The notes: generated by a model not told the origin, from the sequence alone. 64,000 nucleotides of DNA from Pseudomonas taiwanensis (GCF_013393345.1 NZ_QJRF01000070.1:186001-250000); one strand, 5' to 3'. Positions 24,669-40,474 are shown, counted from the stretch's first letter. Numbers and translations are program-made.

Positions 24669-25532
24669 TCACTGCACGGCGACCGTGGTCGCCGCGGGGG
24701 CCTCGATCTGCGCCCGCCAGGCCACAGCCAGGCCGTTGGGGTATCGCAGGTCGACGCGCTCGATGTTCGCAATCTGGTCCTTCAGCGTTTTCTCGTAGAT
24801 CGAGATGAATCGCCGCATTTTCTCTACCAGGTGATCCCGCCCCAGTAGCAATTCGACACCCTGTCCGGTGGACAGGAACCAGCTACCGCGTTCACGCAAC
24901 TCCAGCCGGACTATCGAGAAGCCGAGCGGACGCAGCATCTGGCTGAGCATCTGGTATTGCTGCATCACCTGCTCCTGCGCCCGCTGTGGGCCCCAGAGCT
25001 GCGGCAGCTGTTCGTAGTGGGCCAGTTCGCGCGGGGCGAAGGCCTGGCCCTGGTTGTTCAGGAGTGCCTCGTCGCCCCAACGGGCGATGGGCAATTGTTC
25101 TTCCAGTCGGACCATTACCTGGTCCGGCCACACACGGCGTACCTCGGCGTGGGCGATCCACGGCATCAGCTCCAGCTCGCGGCGCATGCCGGCCAGGTCG
25201 ATGCTGAAGAAGCTCGCAGCGATGTAAGGCGCGATCCGTTGCTGCACCGCCTGCTGGCTGATGTAGCTCAGATCGCCCTGCACATTGACCTTGGCGATGG
25301 GCCGGTCGGCATAAGGAAGCAGGCGCTGGGCCGCTTCGTAGGCGCCGAAACCGAGCACCGCCAGCATCACCGGCCACAGCAGCTTGCGCAGGAAGCCGAA
25401 GCTGGGCTTGGGCAGACGCTGGGTCAGCGGCTCCTTGGCCACCATCCGACTGGCGCCACGCGGCATCGGCTTGCGCGAGGGAGCGGCGCGGCCGATAACG
25501 GGTTCCTGGCGGCGGATAGTGGCGTTACGCAT
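24669..25532 (-). CDS. ftsQ: FtsQ, divisome bitopic membrane protein
   Basis: This 287-residue protein has a basic cytoplasmic tail (1-45), one transmembrane helix (about 48-66, [17 protein letters not shown]), a periplasmic POTRA domain ([20 protein letters not shown]) and the FtsQ beta domain ([23 protein letters not shown]). It scaffolds FtsB and FtsL in the divisome. Length equals that of P. aeruginosa FtsQ as I recall it. It starts 4 bases after ddlB ends. Confidence 0.97.
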   Translation of the reverse strand: MRNATIRRQEPVIGRAAPSRKPMPRGASRMVAKEPLTQRLPKPSFGFLRKLLWPVMLAVLGFGAYEAAQRLLPYADRPIAKVNVQGDLSYISQQAVQQRIAPYIAASFFSIDLAGMRRELELMPWIAHAEVRRVWPDQVMVRLEEQLPIARWGDEALLNNQGQAFAPRELAHYEQLPQLWGPQRAQEQVMQQYQMLSQMLRPLGFSIVRLELRERGSWFLSTGQGVELLLGRDHLVEKMRRFISIYEKTLKDQIANIERVDLRYPNGLAVAWRAQIEAPAATTVAVQ

Positions 25533-25536
25533 GGGA

Positions 25537-27933
<2,397 letters not shown>

Positions 27934-27941
<8 letters not shown>

Positions 27942-29004
27942 GGGCCACCTCCAGGCAGATCTCGACCACGGTGCGGGTGGCGGCGGGTTTGGCCAGACGG
28001 CGGGCGGTGGTGCCCATGGCCTTGAGTTTTTCGGGCTGCATCAGAACCTCGGTCAGCTGAGCGGCAAGCTTGGCCGCGTCAGTGGAATGTTGCGGAAGAA
28101 GGACAGCTGCGCCCTCCTTCGCCAGATATTCGGCATTGCGCGACTGGTGGTCGTCGATCGCATGGGGCAGCGGCACCAGGAACGACGGCAGCCCGGCGGC
28201 GGCCAATTCGCTCACGGTCAGGGCACCTGCACGGCAGATGACCAGGTCGGCCCAGGCATAGGCACGTGCCATGTCCTTGATGAAGGGTGCGACTTCGGCT
28301 TCGACCGCGGCTTCGCGATAACGCTCCGCGGTGATCTCGTCATGCTTGCGACCCGCCTGGTGGAACACTTCCGGACGCAGGTCAGCAGGGACCTTCGCCA
28401 GCGCTTCCGGCAGCAATTTGTTCAACGGCTCGGCGCCCAGACTGCCGCCCAGCACCAGCAGGCGCGGCTTGCGTCCTGCCAGAGCGTCACGTGGCGTTTC
28501 CAGGAACAGCTCCTCGCGCACCGGGTTGCCGGTGGTGCGCCGTTTGTCGCTTTGTCCGAAGGTATCGGGGAAGGCCTCGCACACGCGGCTGGCAAGAGGC
28601 ACCAGACTGCGATTGGCGGTCCCCGCCACGGCGTTCTGCTCGTGGATGATCAGCGGCACACCGGACAGGCGTGCTGCCAGTCCACCGGGACCGGTGACAT
28701 AGCCGCCCATGCCGAGTACGCAGACGGGTTTCAGTTCACGCACGATTCGGCGTGCCTGGAACAGCGACTTGAGCAACTCGAAGGGTGCCTTGAGCAAAGA
28801 CTTCAGCCCCTTGCCGCGCAGGCCGCTCACTTGAATGAGGTGCAGCGGCAGGCCCGCCTGGGGTACCAACTCGTTCTCGATTCCCTTCGGCGTACCGAGC
28901 CAATGCACCTTGAACCCGCGCGCCTGGAACTCACGAGCGCAAGCCAGGGCCGGGAATACGTGGCCGCCGGTGCCGCCGGCCATGATCAGCACATTGCCGC
29001 TCAT
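27934..29004 (-). CDS. murG: MurG, lipid II-forming GlcNAc transferase
   Basis: This 356-residue GT-B glycosyltransferase adds GlcNAc to lipid I at the inner face of the membrane. G loops [15 protein letters not shown] and [12 protein letters not shown] bind the lipid-linked diphosphate; [12 protein letters not shown] and [18 protein letters not shown] bind UDP-GlcNAc. It overlaps ftsW by 4 bases and murC by 8. Confidence 0.98.
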
Positions 29005-30209
29005 GGGCGCACCTCCTCGTCGAAGAAATCGCTTTCGACGAATTCCACTTCCTCATTGCCCAATTGGGTACGCCGCTCCCATTCGATACGCAGTAACAAG
29101 GCCAGGCTGACGCAGCAGATCACTAGAGAGCTGCCGCCATAGCTGAGGAACGGCAGGGTCAGGCCCTTGGTCGGCAGCAGACCGACGTTCACGCCGATGT
29201 TGATCAACACCTGGCCGATCCAGAGGAAAGCGAGGCCGTAGGCGACGTAGGCGGAGAAATACTGGCGCGCCTTCTCGGCCCACAGACCGATGTAGAGGGC
29301 TCGGACACTGACGAAGACGAACAGGCCGACCGTTGCCAGTGCACCCAGCATTCCAAGCTCTTCGGCGAGCACGGCGAACACGAAGTCGGTATGGGCCTCC
29401 GGCAGGTAGAACTGCTTCTGGATGCTGTTGCCCAGACCGACGCCAAACCATTCGCCGCGACCGAAAGCGATCAACGCCTGGCTCAGCTGATAGCCGGCGC
29501 CGTACTGGTCGGCCCAGGGGTCCACGAAGTTGGTCAGACGCTGCATCCGGTAACTCTGGCTGGTCATTACCAGGACGCCGGCAGCCAGTACCGCGCCTGC
29601 CAGGGGGATGAAGCGAACCAGGTTGATACCGCCCAGGAAGAGCATCGCGATGCAGGAACCAACCAGCACCACGGTGGCGCCGAAGTCCGGCTCGGCCAGC
29701 AGCAGTACGGCGATCGGACCCAGAACCAGCATGGGCTTGATGAAGCCGGTCAGCTTCTCGCGAACTTCATCCTGGCGACGCACCATGTAGCCGGCGATGA
29801 ACATCACGGTGAACAGTTTGGCCAGCTCGGACGGTTGCAGGTTGAACAGACCGAAGCCGATCCAGCGCTTGGCGCCGTTGATTTCGCGGCCGATGCCCGG
29901 CAGCAGTACGAGCACCAGCAGAATGATGGCCGCGAGCATCAGCCGCGCGCCGTGGCGCTGCCAGAAGGCCATGGGGATCTGCAGGGTAACCAGCGCCGCG
30001 CCAAGACCGATCGCCAGGTAAATCAGGTGGCGGATCATGTGGTACAGCGGGTTGCCGGACTGCGCCGCAGCCACTTCCGACGAAGCCGAGGTGATCATCA
30101 CCAGGCCCAGGCCCAGCAGCGACAGGCAGCCGGCCAGCAGCGGGAAGTCGATGTCGATTCCGCGGCGACTGCGCAGCGGCGACGGGGCGGCGAGCAGACG
30201 GGCCAGCAT
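29001..30209 (-). CDS. ftsW: FtsW, septal peptidoglycan polymerase (SEDS)
   Basis: This 402-residue SEDS glycosyltransferase with about ten membrane helices polymerises lipid II at the septum with FtsI. Family motifs include NGAKRWIGFGLFNLQPSELAK and the C-terminal GLTLPFLSYGGSSL. ATG at 30209 overlaps the murD stop as TGATG, giving tight coupling; the frame upstream to 30287 lies inside murD and is not used. The length matches FtsW of P. aeruginosa closely. Confidence 0.97.
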   Translation of the reverse strand: MLARLLAAPSPLRSRRGIDIDFPLLAGCLSLLGLGLVMITSASSEVAAAQSGNPLYHMIRHLIYLAIGLGAALVTLQIPMAFWQRHGARLMLAAIILLVLVLLPGIGREINGAKRWIGFGLFNLQPSELAKLFTVMFIAGYMVRRQDEVREKLTGFIKPMLVLGPIAVLLLAEPDFGATVVLVGSCIAMLFLGGINLVRFIPLAGAVLAAGVLVMTSQSYRMQRLTNFVDPWADQYGAGYQLSQALIAFGRGEWFGVGLGNSIQKQFYLPEAHTDFVFAVLAEELGMLGALATVGLFVFVSVRALYIGLWAEKARQYFSAYVAYGLAFLWIGQVLINIGVNVGLLPTKGLTLPFLSYGGSSLVICCVSLALLLRIEWERRTQLGNEEVEFVESDFFDEEVRP

Positions 30210-31555
30210 CAGGAAAGTCCCTCCGCGGCCTGGGCGAAGAGGCGCCCGCGTTCTTCGAAGTTCTTGAACATGTCCAGGCTGGCGCATGCCGGCGACAACA
30301 GCACCGCATCCCCCGCTTCAGCGAGTTCGGCGCAACGCTGCACAGCGTCATCCAAGGTTTTGACCCGCACCAGCGGTACGGCATGACCCAAGGCTTCGGC
30401 AATCAGTTCCGCATCGCGCCCCAGCAGCACGACGGCACGGCAGAAGCTTGCCACCGGAGTTTTGAGAGCGGAGAAGTCGGCACCTTTGCCGTCACCGCCC
30501 GCGATCAACACGAGCTTGCCATCGATGTCGGCACCCAGGCCTTCGATCGCAGCCAGTGCCGCTCCGACGTTGGTGGCCTTGGAGTCGTCGTAGTAGGACA
30601 CACCGTGCAGCTCGCGGACCCACTGGCAACGGTGGGCCAGGCCGGTGAAGGTGCGCAGGGTATCCAGCATCGGTTCGAACGGCAGACCGACCGCATGCCC
30701 CAGTGCAAGCGCCGCCAGGGCGTTGGACTGGTTGTGGGCACCACGGACTTTCAGTTCGCGTACCGACATCAGCTTGTCGAATTGATAGGCCAGGAACTTC
30801 TCGCCCTCTTCCTCGATCAAGCCGAAGGATTTGAAGTCGGGTTTGTTAAGCCCGAAGGTCCAGCACGGTAGCTGGTCAGCTACCAGCGGCCGCGACAAGG
30901 CATCTCCACGATTGACCACGACCTGACGCGCGCCCCGGAAGATACGGTGCTTGGCCAGGTGATAGGCCTGCATGTCGGCGTAGCGGTCCATATGGTCTTC
31001 GCTGACGTTGAGGACTGTGGCCACCTCGGCATTCAGGCGATCCGTGGTTTCCAGCTGGAAGCTGGACAGCTCAAGCACGTAAAGCTCAACGTCATCATTC
31101 AGCAGGTCCAGCGCCGGCGTGCCGAGGTTGCCGCCGACGGCGACGCGCTTGCCGGCAGCCGCAGCCATGTCACCCACCAGGGTGGTGACAGTGCTCTTCG
31201 CGTTCGAACCGGTGATGGCAACGATCGGCGCCTTGGCATTGCGAGTGAACAGTTCGATATCACCGGACAGCTTGGTGCCGCGGCTCGCGGCTTCCTGCAG
31301 CGCCGGAGTTGCCAGGGCAAGACCGGGGCTCACGTAAAGCTCGCTGGCGCGACTGAGGAAATCCGGATCGAGCTCGCCACAACGCACTTCCACCTGCGGG
31401 AACTGGCTTTGCAGCGTCGCCAGTTCCGGCGGGTTCGCGCGGGTATCGGCCACGGCAAACGGAACGCCCTGCCGCGCCAGGAAGCGCACCAGGGACATGC
31501 CGCTCTTGCCGAGGCCGACAACGATGCGGAACTGGTCGGAAGCGATCAACGTCAC
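30209..31555 (-). CDS. murD: UDP-MurNAc-L-Ala--D-glutamate ligase
   Basis: This 448-residue Mur ligase adds D-Glu to the growing stem peptide. It has N-terminal VVGLGKSGMSLVRFLARQG, the P-loop ITGSNAKSTVTTL (Ala in place of the commoner Gly, as in Pseudomonas MurD), and the MurD signatures NVSEDHMDRY and YYDDSKATNVGA. It begins 6 bases after mraY ends. Confidence 0.98.
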   Translation of the reverse strand: MTLIASDQFRIVVGLGKSGMSLVRFLARQGVPFAVADTRANPPELATLQSQFPQVEVRCGELDPDFLSRASELYVSPGLALATPALQEAASRGTKLSGDIELFTRNAKAPIVAITGSNAKSTVTTLVGDMAAAAGKRVAVGGNLGTPALDLLNDDVELYVLELSSFQLETTDRLNAEVATVLNVSEDHMDRYADMQAYHLAKHRIFRGARQVVVNRGDALSRPLVADQLPCWTFGLNKPDFKSFGLIEEEGEKFLAYQFDKLMSVRELKVRGAHNQSNALAALALGHAVGLPFEPMLDTLRTFTGLAHRCQWVRELHGVSYYDDSKATNVGAALAAIEGLGADIDGKLVLIAGGDGKGADFSALKTPVASFCRAVVLLGRDAELIAEALGHAVPLVRVKTLDDAVQRCAELAEAGDAVLLSPACASLDMFKNFEERGRLFAQAAEGLS

Positions 31556-31561
31556 TCTCGG

Positions 31562-32644
31562 TTACCTCAGTTTCAGGGTGGCAAGGCCCACCAGGACCAG
31601 GATCACGGTGATGATCCAGAACCGTACGATGACCCGGGGTTCGGGCCAGCCTTTCAGCTCGAAGTGGTGATGGATAGGGGCCATGCGGAATACACGACGA
31701 CCGGTCAGCTTGAACGAGGCTACCTGGATCATCACCGAGAGCGTCTCCATCACAAAGACGCCACCCATGATGAACAGCACCACTTCCTGGCGCACGATCA
31801 CGGCGATGGTGCCCAGCGCCGCGCCCAGGGCGAGAGCGCCCACGTCGCCCATGAACACCTGGGCCGGGTAGGTGTTGAACCAGAGGAAGCCGAGACCGGC
31901 GCCCACCAGGGCGGCACAGAACACGATCAGCTCGCCCGCGCCCGGTACGTAAGGGATCAGCAGGTAGTCAGCGAATTTGATGTTGCCCGACAGGTAGCAG
32001 AAGATCCCCAGCGCGCCGCCGACCATCACGGTCGGCATGATCGCCAGGCCGTCGAGGCCGTCAGTCAGGTTGACCGCGTTGCTGGAGCCGACGATCACGA
32101 AGTAGGTCAGCACCACGAAGCCGATGCCCAGCGGGATCTCGATGTTCTTCACCAGCGGCAGGATCAGCGTGGTCTCGGCCGGAGTGCTCGCGGTCACATA
32201 AAGGAAGATCGCAGCAGCGATGCCAAACACCGATTGCCAGAAATACTTCCAGCGGCTCGGCAGGCCACGGGAGTTCTTCTCGATCACCTTGCGGTAGTCA
32301 TCCACCCAGCCAATGGCGCCGAACGCCAGGGTCACGGCCAGCACCACCCAGACATAACGATTGGACAGGTCCGCCCAAAGCAGTGTGCTGATGGCGATGG
32401 CGGTCAGGATCAGCGCGCCACCCATGGTCGGCGTGCCAGATTTCGACAGGTGCGATTGCGGGCCGTCGTTACGTACGGCCTGGCCGATCTGGCGGATCTG
32501 CAGGGTGCGGATCATCCAGGGACCGAGCCAGAGCGACAGCGACAGCGCTGTCAGGACGCCGAGAATCCCGCGCAGGGTCAGGTACTGGAATACACCGAAC
32601 CCTTTATAGAACTGTTGCAGGTACTCAGCGAGCAGCAGCAGCAT
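31562..32644 (-). CDS. mraY: Phospho-MurNAc-pentapeptide translocase
   Basis: This 360-residue, ten-helix membrane enzyme moves phospho-MurNAc-pentapeptide from UDP to undecaprenyl phosphate, making lipid I. The DDxxD-type motif [22 protein letters not shown] and [15 protein letters not shown] (catalytic His cluster) are intact. It is the standard length for MraY. Confidence 0.99.
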   Translation of the reverse strand: MLLLLAEYLQQFYKGFGVFQYLTLRGILGVLTALSLSLWLGPWMIRTLQIRQIGQAVRNDGPQSHLSKSGTPTMGGALILTAIAISTLLWADLSNRYVWVVLAVTLAFGAIGWVDDYRKVIEKNSRGLPSRWKYFWQSVFGIAAAIFLYVTASTPAETTLILPLVKNIEIPLGIGFVVLTYFVIVGSSNAVNLTDGLDGLAIMPTVMVGGALGIFCYLSGNIKFADYLLIPYVPGAGELIVFCAALVGAGLGFLWFNTYPAQVFMGDVGALALGAALGTIAVIVRQEVVLFIMGGVFVMETLSVMIQVASFKLTGRRVFRMAPIHHHFELKGWPEPRVIVRFWIITVILVLVGLATLKLR

Positions 32645-32646
32645 GA

Positions 32647-34011
32647 TTAGTGAGCCTCCCCCGTCCCGCAGAATGCCGCGACGACTTTGTCCATCGCCGC
32701 GCTGCGGGAGCCTTTGATCAGAATTGTGGTGTTTTTGTCCTGCTCGCTGACCAGTGCCTGGATCAGGCTGGCCTGGTCGGCGAAGTGGCGTCCCTGGGAA
32801 CCGAAGGCAGTGACGGCGTGCGCCATCAGCGGGCCAACGGCATACAGGGCACTGACTTTGCCGCGAGCGTATTCACCGACTTCGCGGTGTCCTTGCTCGG
32901 CCCAATCGCCAAGCTCGCCCATATCCCCGAGCACCAGGACGGTGCGGCCGGAAAAGCCGGCGAGTATATCAACGGCGGCCAGCATCGACGCGGGGTTGGC
33001 GTTGTAGCTGTCGTCGATTACGCGCATGCCGCTGGTGGCGAGCTGCGCTACGGCGCGGCCTTTGACAGGCTGCAGGTTTTCCAGGCCGGCCTTGATCCCG
33101 ACCAGCGGCACGCCAAGGGCGTGCGCAGCGGCGGCGGCGGCCAGTGCATTGGCGACGTTGTGCGTCCCCAACAGGTTGAGCTGGATGTCCGCCTCGCCGG
33201 CTACGCCACGAAGGCTGAAGGCCATGCATCCACGGGCATCGCGGGTAATGTTTTCGGCTCGCAGGTCCGCCCCGGCGTCAGCGAGGGCAAAGCTCAGCAC
33301 CGTGCGACCGGCTGCACGCCTGTGCCAGATTGCAAAGGCGCGGTCATCGCGATTGAGGATCGCCACACCATCAGCAGGCAGGCCCTCGAGAATCTCGCCC
33401 TTGGCCTCGACGATCCTTTCCGGACCACCGAACTCACCCACGTGGGCAGTACCGGCGTTGTTGAGGATCGCCACCTGTGGCCGGGTCAGGCCTACGGTGT
33501 AGAGGATTTCGCCGACGCGCGACGCGCCCAGCTCGATCACCGCACTGTCGTGCTCGGAACCAAGTTCCAGCAGGGTCAGGGGCACGCCGAGATCGTTGTT
33601 CAGGTTGCCACGGGTGGCCAGCACGGAACCCTGGGTACGCAGGATACTGGCAAGCATCTCCTTGACCGTGGTCTTGCCGCTGGAGCCCGTCACCGCGGCC
33701 ACGCGACCGGTGAAACCGTCGCGATTGTAGGCGCCCAGGCGACCCAGCCCTTCGCGGGTGTCGGCGACCAGGAGTTGCGGGATCGGCGCATTCGCCACCT
33801 TGCGCTGTACCAGGGCTGCGACGGCGCCTTGGGCGGCTACATCGGCAAGATAGTCATGGCCGTCGAAACGCGGGCCGACCAGCGCGATGAACAACTGCCC
33901 GGCTTCAATCTTGCGGCTATCACTGGAGACGCTGCTGAACGCCACGTCCGCACCGATCAGTTCAGCCTGCAACGGCCCAAGCAGTTCAGACAGCTGGAAG
34001 GGTTTAAGCAT
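32647..34011 (-). CDS. murF: UDP-MurNAc-tripeptide--D-Ala-D-Ala ligase
   Basis: This 454-residue enzyme adds D-Ala-D-Ala to complete UDP-MurNAc-pentapeptide. The P-loop is [15 protein letters not shown] and the MurF signature [18 protein letters not shown] follows. ATG at 34011 ([14 protein letters not shown]) overlaps the murE stop by 8 bases; the longer frame to 34128 lies inside murE. It ends 2 bases before mraY starts. Confidence 0.98.
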   Translation of the reverse strand: MLKPFQLSELLGPLQAELIGADVAFSSVSSDSRKIEAGQLFIALVGPRFDGHDYLADVAAQGAVAALVQRKVANAPIPQLLVADTREGLGRLGAYNRDGFTGRVAAVTGSSGKTTVKEMLASILRTQGSVLATRGNLNNDLGVPLTLLELGSEHDSAVIELGASRVGEILYTVGLTRPQVAILNNAGTAHVGEFGGPERIVEAKGEILEGLPADGVAILNRDDRAFAIWHRRAAGRTVLSFALADAGADLRAENITRDARGCMAFSLRGVAGEADIQLNLLGTHNVANALAAAAAAHALGVPLVGIKAGLENLQPVKGRAVAQLATSGMRVIDDSYNANPASMLAAVDILAGFSGRTVLVLGDMGELGDWAEQGHREVGEYARGKVSALYAVGPLMAHAVTAFGSQGRHFADQASLIQALVSEQDKNTTILIKGSRSAAMDKVVAAFCGTGEAH

Positions 34012-35466
34012 GGGGCACCTCCCAGGCATCCAGTGCCTTGGCGGCTTCATCGAGATCGGAGAAGGAATGGCGTACGCCAGCGATCTCCTGGTAATCCTCA
34101 TGGCCCTTGCCGGCCAGCAGGACGACATCGTCCACGCCAGCAGTGCCGATCAATCGGGCAATCGCCAGGCCACGGCCAGCGACGAACTCGACCTTGTCCA
34201 GGGCAGTGAAGCCGGGACGAATGTCGGCGAAAATCTGAGCAGGGTCTTCAGTGCGCGGGTTGTCGTCGGTTACCAGAACCCGGTCGGCCAGCTGCTCAGC
34301 GACGGCCGCCATGATCGGGCGCTTGCCACGATCACGATCACCGCCACAGCCAAACAGGCAGAGCAGGCTTCCGCGAACATGGGGACGCAGGGCTTGCAGG
34401 ACCTTTTCCAGGGCATCCGGGGTATGTGCGTAGTCCACGACTACCAACGGCTTCTCGCCGCCGCCAAGTCGCTGCATCCGCCCGACGGGGCCTTGCAACG
34501 ACGGCAGGACGCCGAGCACATCCACCAGCGGGTAATCCATGGCAAGCAGAGCGCCCACCACGGCCAACAGGTTGCTCAGGTTGAAGCGACCCAGCAACGG
34601 GCTGCGCAGCAGGCCTTCGCCTTGATGGGTAACCAGCTGGGCGCGGACGCCGTGATCGTCGAAGTGGGCTTCGCGGCAATAAATGAAGGCGCTGGGGTCT
34701 TCCAGGCTATAGCTGAACAGCCGCGACTCATGCTGTTCCGCTGCCAGTTTGCGTCCCAACGCGTCGTCCAGGTTGATCACCCGGGCCCGCAGGTTGGGCC
34801 AGCTGAACAGCTTGGACTTGGCGGCCGCGTAGGCCTCCATCGAGCCGTGGTAGTCCAGGTGGTCACGGGACAGGTTGGTGAACGCTGCCACGTCGAAATC
34901 CAGTGCGGCTACACGCCCTTGTTCCAAACCGTGGGACGAAACTTCCATGGCCACGGCGCGCGCGCCGGCCTGTTTCAGATTGGCCAGCGTGGCCTGCACG
35001 GCAAGCGGGTCAGGCGTGGTATGGCGGCCGCTTTCCAGCTCGCCGTAAAAACCGGTGCCCAGGGTGCCGACAATGCCGCAGCGCTCGCCCAGTTGGTCGA
35101 GTGCCTGTGCCAGCAGTTGGCTGACACTGGTCTTGCCGTTGGTCCCGGTGACGCCGACCAGCCGCAGTGCACGGCTAGGCTCGCCATAGAAGCGTCCAGC
35201 AATGGCCGAAAGCTGGTTGGCCAGGCCTTTGACAGGAATGAGCTCAGCACCGGCAACTTCAGGCACCTCGGCACCGGCGGTTTCATAGGCGATGGCGACG
35301 GCACCGCGAGCGACAGCGTCAGCAATATGGGCGCGACCATCGTGCTGGGCGCCGGGAATCGCCAGGAACAGATCGCCCGGACGTACCTTGCGGCTATCCA
35401 GGGTCAGTTCGCGGATCAACGTGGCGCTTTGCGCCTGGGACAGTAACTGGTTCAGTGGCATGGGCA

Positions 35467-35467
<1 letters not shown>
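34004..35467 (-). CDS. murE: UDP-MurNAc-L-Ala-D-Glu--meso-diaminopimelate ligase
   Basis: This 487-residue enzyme adds meso-diaminopimelate at the third stem position. The P-loop VTGTNGKTSVSQL and SRDHLDYHGSMEAY are present. The specificity loop reads DDNPRTEDP; DNPR is the signature of DAP-adding MurE (lysine enzymes differ), so the wall is the DAP type. Start overlaps the ftsI stop as TGATG. Confidence 0.98.
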
Positions 35468-37486
<2,019 letters not shown>

Positions 37487-37490
<4 letters not shown>

Positions 37491-38434
37491 CGCAGCTTCT
37501 CCGCCACACGCATGACGGCGCTGCGCGAGCGCGGATTCGCCTTGAGCTCTTCATCGGAGGCGTACTGGGGCTTGCCGAGCAGTTTCAGGCGCGGTTCGAA
37601 GGTAGCCAGGCGGATCGGCAGGTCGCGGGGAAGCTTGTCTGCCTCGCCCTTGGCGTGCTTGCGCATGAACTGTTTGACGATGCGGTCTTCCAGGGAATGG
37701 AAGCTGATCACCACCAGGCGACCACCGACAGCGAGCGCTTCGAGCGCAGCATCCAGCCCCTGCTCCAGGTCGCCCAGCTCATTGTTGACATGAATACGAA
37801 TGCCCTGGAAGGCGCGGGTAGCGGGATTCTTGCCTTTCTCCCACGCCGGATTGGCAACAGTCAGCACAGCTGCCAGGTCGGCGGTACGTTCGAAAGGCTT
37901 CTCGGCACGGCGCTGCACGACGGCACGCGCCATACGCTTGGCGAATCGCTCTTCGCCATAGTCTTTGAAGACACGGGCGATTTCGTCCTCGCTGGCACTG
38001 GCAATCCACTGCGCAGCGCTTTGGCCGCGATCAGGGTTCATGCGCATATCCAGGGGGCCATCGTTCAGGAAGCTGAAGCCACGCTCCGGATCGTCAAGCT
38101 GCGGGGAAGACACGCCAAGGTCCAGCAGAACGCCGTCAACCTGCCCGGCAAGCGCGCGCGTGCGCACTTCGTCGCCAAGCTCGGCAAAGCTCCTTTGCAC
38201 AATGACAAAGCGGCCGTCATCGGCCGCCAGAGCTTGCCCCGTCGCAATCGCTTGCGGGTCTTTGTCGAACCCCAGCAAGCGACCTCCAGGCCCCAGCCGC
38301 TCCAGGATGAGCCGGCTATGCCCTCCGCGCCCGAACGTGCCGTCGAGGTAGCAGCCGTCTGCGCGCAGGGCGAGGCCTTCCACTGCCTCTTCGAGCAGTA
38401 CGGTGATATGGCGGAAGGTGCTGGTTGCGCTCAC
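37487..38434 (-). CDS. rsmH: RsmH, 16S rRNA m4C1402 methyltransferase
   Basis: This 315-residue SAM-dependent enzyme (formerly MraW) methylates N4 of C1402 in 16S rRNA. SAM-binding [18 protein letters not shown] and the motifs [17 protein letters not shown] and [17 protein letters not shown] are diagnostic. RsmI, encoded nearby at 39602-40474, modifies the same nucleotide at the 2'-O. It overlaps mraZ by 4 bases. Confidence 0.98.
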
Positions 38435-38886
38435 AGGATCAGGTCACGTAGTTCGTCCGGCAGACCGCCGGGCTGTTTGATTGCCATGAGGTCTGCCTCG
38501 GAAATCGCGGTCCAGGCATCCTCATCCCACAGTTGAAATTTGTTCAGTTGGCCGACCAGCATGGCCCGCTTGTCCAATCCGGCGTACTCGCGCAGGCGCG
38601 GAGGAACCAGAAAGCGCCCGGCGCCATCCAGCTCCAGGTCCACGGCATTACCGATCAGCAGGCGTTGCAGGCGGCGAGTTTCCTCGCGCAGGGAGGGCAG
38701 CTCTCTCAGCTTGGCTTCAATGAGTTCCCATTCAGGCAGGGGGTAGACAGTCAAACAGGGATCGACGGCGTCGATTGTGACGATGAGCTGCCCACCACAA
38801 CGCGAAACGAGCTCGTCCCGATACCGACTTGGCATCGCGAGTCGCCCTTTGGCGTCGAGACTGATGGCGTTAGCTCCGCGAAACAA
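38431..38886 (-). CDS. mraZ: MraZ, transcriptional regulator of the dcw operon
   Basis: This 151-residue AbrB-like (double SpoVT-fold) DNA-binding protein begins [21 protein letters not shown], with a second similar half containing [19 protein letters not shown]. MraZ forms ring oligomers and binds TGGGN direct repeats in its own promoter, usually repressing the division cluster. Three such repeats are visible just upstream at 38926-38955, so autoregulation is likely here. Confidence 0.98.
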   Translation of the reverse strand: MFRGANAISLDAKGRLAMPSRYRDELVSRCGGQLIVTIDAVDPCLTVYPLPEWELIEAKLRELPSLREETRRLQRLLIGNAVDLELDGAGRFLVPPRLREYAGLDKRAMLVGQLNKFQLWDEDAWTAISEADLMAIKQPGGLPDELRDLIL

Positions 38887-38925
38887 GGCTGCGCTTCCCC
38901 TTTGATTGGCTTTCCGTGCCAGTAA

Positions 38926-38955
38926 ATCCCACTTCTACCCACTTCGCTCCACTTC
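38926..38955 (-). promoter_or_regulatory. MraZ box: three direct repeats
   Basis: On the minus strand three consecutive 10-base units begin GAAGTGG: GAAGTGGAGC, GAAGTGGGTA, GAAGTGGGAT. The two upstream-to-ATG units give the TGGG core known for MraZ, with a 10-base period (one helical turn). They lie just downstream of the -10, in the expected transcription start region, about 40-70 bases before the mraZ ATG. Confidence 0.85.
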
Positions 38956-38960
38956 CGCAC

Positions 38961-38990
38961 ACTATAGAAATGCGCTAGCCCCACCGTCAA
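38961..38990 (-). promoter_or_regulatory. Sigma70 promoter of the dcw cluster (mraZ promoter)
   Basis: On the minus strand TTGACG (38985-38990) and TATAGT (38961-38966) are separated by 18 bases. Transcription would start inside the MraZ repeats. The gap 38887-39207 between mraZ and rnpB (321 bases) holds this promoter and the MraZ box; in its remainder (38991-39207) I see no gene, only AT-rich sequence with no clear terminator for rnpB. Confidence 0.75.
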
Positions 38991-39207
38991 GGCGCGGAAA
39001 AGCGGAAAACTCCTTACAGGACGGCAATTTAGCGAGGGTTCGGAAGGCATTTGGGCGGTTTTGGAGGGGCAAAGGAGAAGCAAAATCCAGCACTTACAAG
39101 AAGCTGAACTTCGAACTTAAAGTAATTTGTTAAGAGTAAGATCTTTTCGGTATTTCGAAGGCGGGACAAAGAGCGGAGAAGAGCTAACGCGAGAAGAGAA
39201 AAAGCAG

Positions 39208-39561
39208 AGAGTCGATCTGTAAGCCGGGTTCTGTCGAGGACAGTCATTCATCTACGGCTGCCATCACTGACAGCCTTTAGCAACCTACCCGAATCCGACG
39301 CGGGCCGCGCCATGGATTCCTATTTGGTCTTGCTCCGAGTGGGGTTTGCCTAGCCACGAACTGTTACCAGTCGTGCGGTGCGCTCTTACCGCACCTTTTC
39401 ACCCTTACCGGCGCTTGCGCGCTTAGGCGGTTATTTTCTGTGGCACTTTCCGTAGGCTTGCGCCTCCCAGGCGTTACCTGGCACTCCGCCCTATGGAGCC
39501 CGGACTTTCCTCCCTCTCAAATCGTAGAACGAAATGAGACAGCGACTGTCCGATCGACTCT
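39208..39561 (-). ncRNA. rnpB: RNase P RNA (M1 RNA, bacterial class A)
   Basis: The minus strand starts AGAGTCGATCGGACAGTCGC and ends with ACAGAACCCGGCTTACAGATCGACTCTCT; the two ends are complementary (helix P1). The conserved GAGGAAAGTCCGGGCT and the AACGCC/GGAGGC region and ACAGAA core are all present. The catalytic RNA trims tRNA 5' leaders with RnpA. Length of about 354 matches the class. The same location, between mraZ and rsmI, is used in P. aeruginosa. Ends are estimated from the P1 pairing. Confidence 0.95.
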
Positions 39562-39601
39562 CCGCCGCCAAGGTTAACGGCAGGCGCCCTCAAGAACAAG
39601 C

Positions 39602-40474
39602 TCAGACATCCGCCTGACGCTCCAAGGCCGCCTGATAGAGCAGGTTCTTGCGCACCCCCGTGATCTCGGCAGCCAACGCAGCGGCCCGCTTGACGGGCAG
39701 TTCGGCCAGAAGAAGATCCAGCACCCGCAACGCCTCCGCACTCAAGGCACCCTCGCCTTCCGGCGCTTGCCAGCCACCGACCAACACCACGCATTCGCCA
39801 CGTTGCTGATTCGAGTCCGCCGCCACCCAGGCACACAACTCTTCCAATGGCGCCCCCTTCAAGGTCTCGAAGGTCTTGGTCAATTCCCTCGCCAGCACCG
39901 CCGGACGATCGCCGCCAAATACGCCCCGCATATCCTCCAGGGACTCCAGGAGACGATGAGGCGCTTCATAGAAGATGAGCGTTCGCGGCTCTTCCTTTAT
40001 GCCCTCCAACCGGCCACGGCGAGCAGTGGCCTTGGCGGGGAGAAAGCCCTCGAAGATGAATCGATCCGAAGGCAGGCCAGCCGACGACAACGCTGCGATC
40101 AACGCACAGGCGCCCGGTACGGGAACGACAGGAATGCCGGCCGCACGAGCCTGGCGCACCAGATGAAAACCCGGATCGGAGATCAGCGGAGTGCCCGCGT
40201 CGGAGATCAGCGCGACATCATCCCCGGCTTGCAGTCGCGACAGGAAGCGCCCGCCCTGGTCACGTTCGTTGTGCTCGTGGCAGGCGGCCAGCGGCGTTTC
40301 TATGCCGAAGTGTTGCAACAGGCGAACCGAGTGGCGCGTGTCCTCGGCAGCGATCAGCTTTACGTCCCGCAACACTCGGAGGGCCCGGGCAGTGATGTCG
40401 TCGAGGTTGCCGATGGGCGTTGCGACCACATAAAGCGTACCGACCGCACTGCCGCTGGCGGAAGAAAGAGTCAC
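39602..40474 (-). CDS. rsmI: RsmI, 16S rRNA 2'-O-ribose C1402 methyltransferase
   Basis: This 290-residue tetrapyrrole-methylase-fold enzyme methylates the 2'-O of C1402 in 16S rRNA. Motifs [46 protein letters not shown] and [14 protein letters not shown] are characteristic. The start is a GTG at 40474 with GAGGTG five bases upstream. The frame stays open a further 597 codons antisense to lpoA, which is not a gene. It is divergent from lpoA, with TACAAT-like -10 boxes in both directions in the gap. Confidence 0.97.
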   Translation of the reverse strand: MTLSSASGSAVGTLYVVATPIGNLDDITARALRVLRDVKLIAAEDTRHSVRLLQHFGIETPLAACHEHNERDQGGRFLSRLQAGDDVALISDAGTPLISDPGFHLVRQARAAGIPVVPVPGACALIAALSSAGLPSDRFIFEGFLPAKATARRGRLEGIKEEPRTLIFYEAPHRLLESLEDMRGVFGGDRPAVLARELTKTFETLKGAPLEELCAWVAADSNQQRGECVVLVGGWQAPEGEGALSAEALRVLDLLLAELPVKRAAALAAEITGVRKNLLYQAALERQADV

